From NCBI GenBank assembly GCA_038238115.1, contig JBBRYB010000002.1, forward strand, positions 124,001 to 188,000: 64,000 bases of DNA. The letters run 5' to 3'. The notes under the pieces were generated by a model, which had not been told where the DNA came from, did not search any database, and saw only the letters and a program-made list of their open reading frames with translations. The DNA comes from JBBRYB01 sp038238115 (GTDB lineage Bacteria; Actinomycetota; Actinomycetes; Propionibacteriales; Nocardioidaceae). Both the position numbers and the translations under genes were made by a program. This document shows positions 63,874 through 64,000 of this stretch, in pieces (position 1 is the stretch's first letter; every line of letters begins with the position of its first letter).

Positions 63874-64000
63874 GCACCGGCCCCGGTCCGACCTGCCGCG
63901 GTCTCAAGCTGCGCCTGCATCTCGCAATCGGCCGCAGCCTGGCGACCCGCCGGCGCCCGATCACCCAGCCCCGGTTACGGCACCGAACGGAACGTCGCCC

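Overview
The window is 64 kb of high-GC chromosomal DNA from an actinobacterium. Gene content supports this: NucS mismatch endonuclease, the GlgE maltosyltransferase pathway, a Ddn-type F420-dependent oxidoreductase, crotonyl-CoA carboxylase/reductase (Ccr), DUF222/HNH and DUF3618 proteins, and GTG starts with ATGA/GTGA overlaps. The gene mix fits Micrococcales or Propionibacteriales (an Intrasporangiaceae- or Nocardioidaceae-like genome). That placement is inference; no rRNA is present to settle it, and I saw no tRNA gene or CRISPR array.

Layout. 1-5.7 kb: end of an enoyl-reductase-family gene, a four-gene membrane/envelope operon on the minus strand (coiled-coil protein, holin-X-like, DUF3618, YihY), a histidine phosphatase and a Gly-rich-tailed membrane protein. 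5.7-11.9 kb: nucS, a double-module 3-hydroxyacyl-CoA dehydrogenase with a hydrolase, an AI-2E-type transporter and a DivIVA-like coiled-coil protein. 12-20.5 kb is an acyl-CoA block: mce-ccr on the minus strand, then thiolase, meaB, a Ddn-like enzyme, a MarR regulator and a B12-dependent mutase large subunit. Together these point to acetoacetyl-/crotonyl-/ethylmalonyl-/methylmalonyl-CoA metabolism. A perfect 20-bp palindrome lies between marR and the mutase, and a 14-bp tandem repeat runs into the thiolase ribosome-binding site.

20.5-38.8 kb is accessory DNA. It holds diverged direct repeats flanking a nucleotidyltransferase, a G17 tract, an antiporter, and several decayed genes recognisable only by splicing frames (a hypothetical protein, DUF3732, a VOC protein, a DHFR-like protein). 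Embedded in it is an intact GntR - oligopeptide-type ABC transporter - alpha/beta hydrolase - substrate-binding protein operon.

38.8-54.8 kb is the alpha-glucan/trehalose block: glgE-treS-mak-glgB in one tightly coupled operon, with glgP and glgX nearby. Between them lies a sulfonate/nitrate-type ABC operon whose binding-protein gene carries a single-base frameshift. 54.9-57.6 kb carries an enoyl-CoA hydratase and etfBA, which fit the acyl-CoA theme. 57.6-61.5 kb is another patchy zone: a nucleotidyltransferase, an IS3 orfA remnant, DUF222/HNH, gluconokinase, and a gluconate permease reduced to its two ends. The window ends with a cysteine desulfurase - mnmA pair for tRNA 2-thiolation.

I did not find a convincing wholly new system. 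The observations most worth following up are the repeat-RBS leader of the thiolase gene, the MarR palindrome, the repeat-flanked nucleotidyltransferase, the candidate CTG start in a CTGA overlap, the transporter-hydrolase operon, and the cluster of single-base frame breaks.
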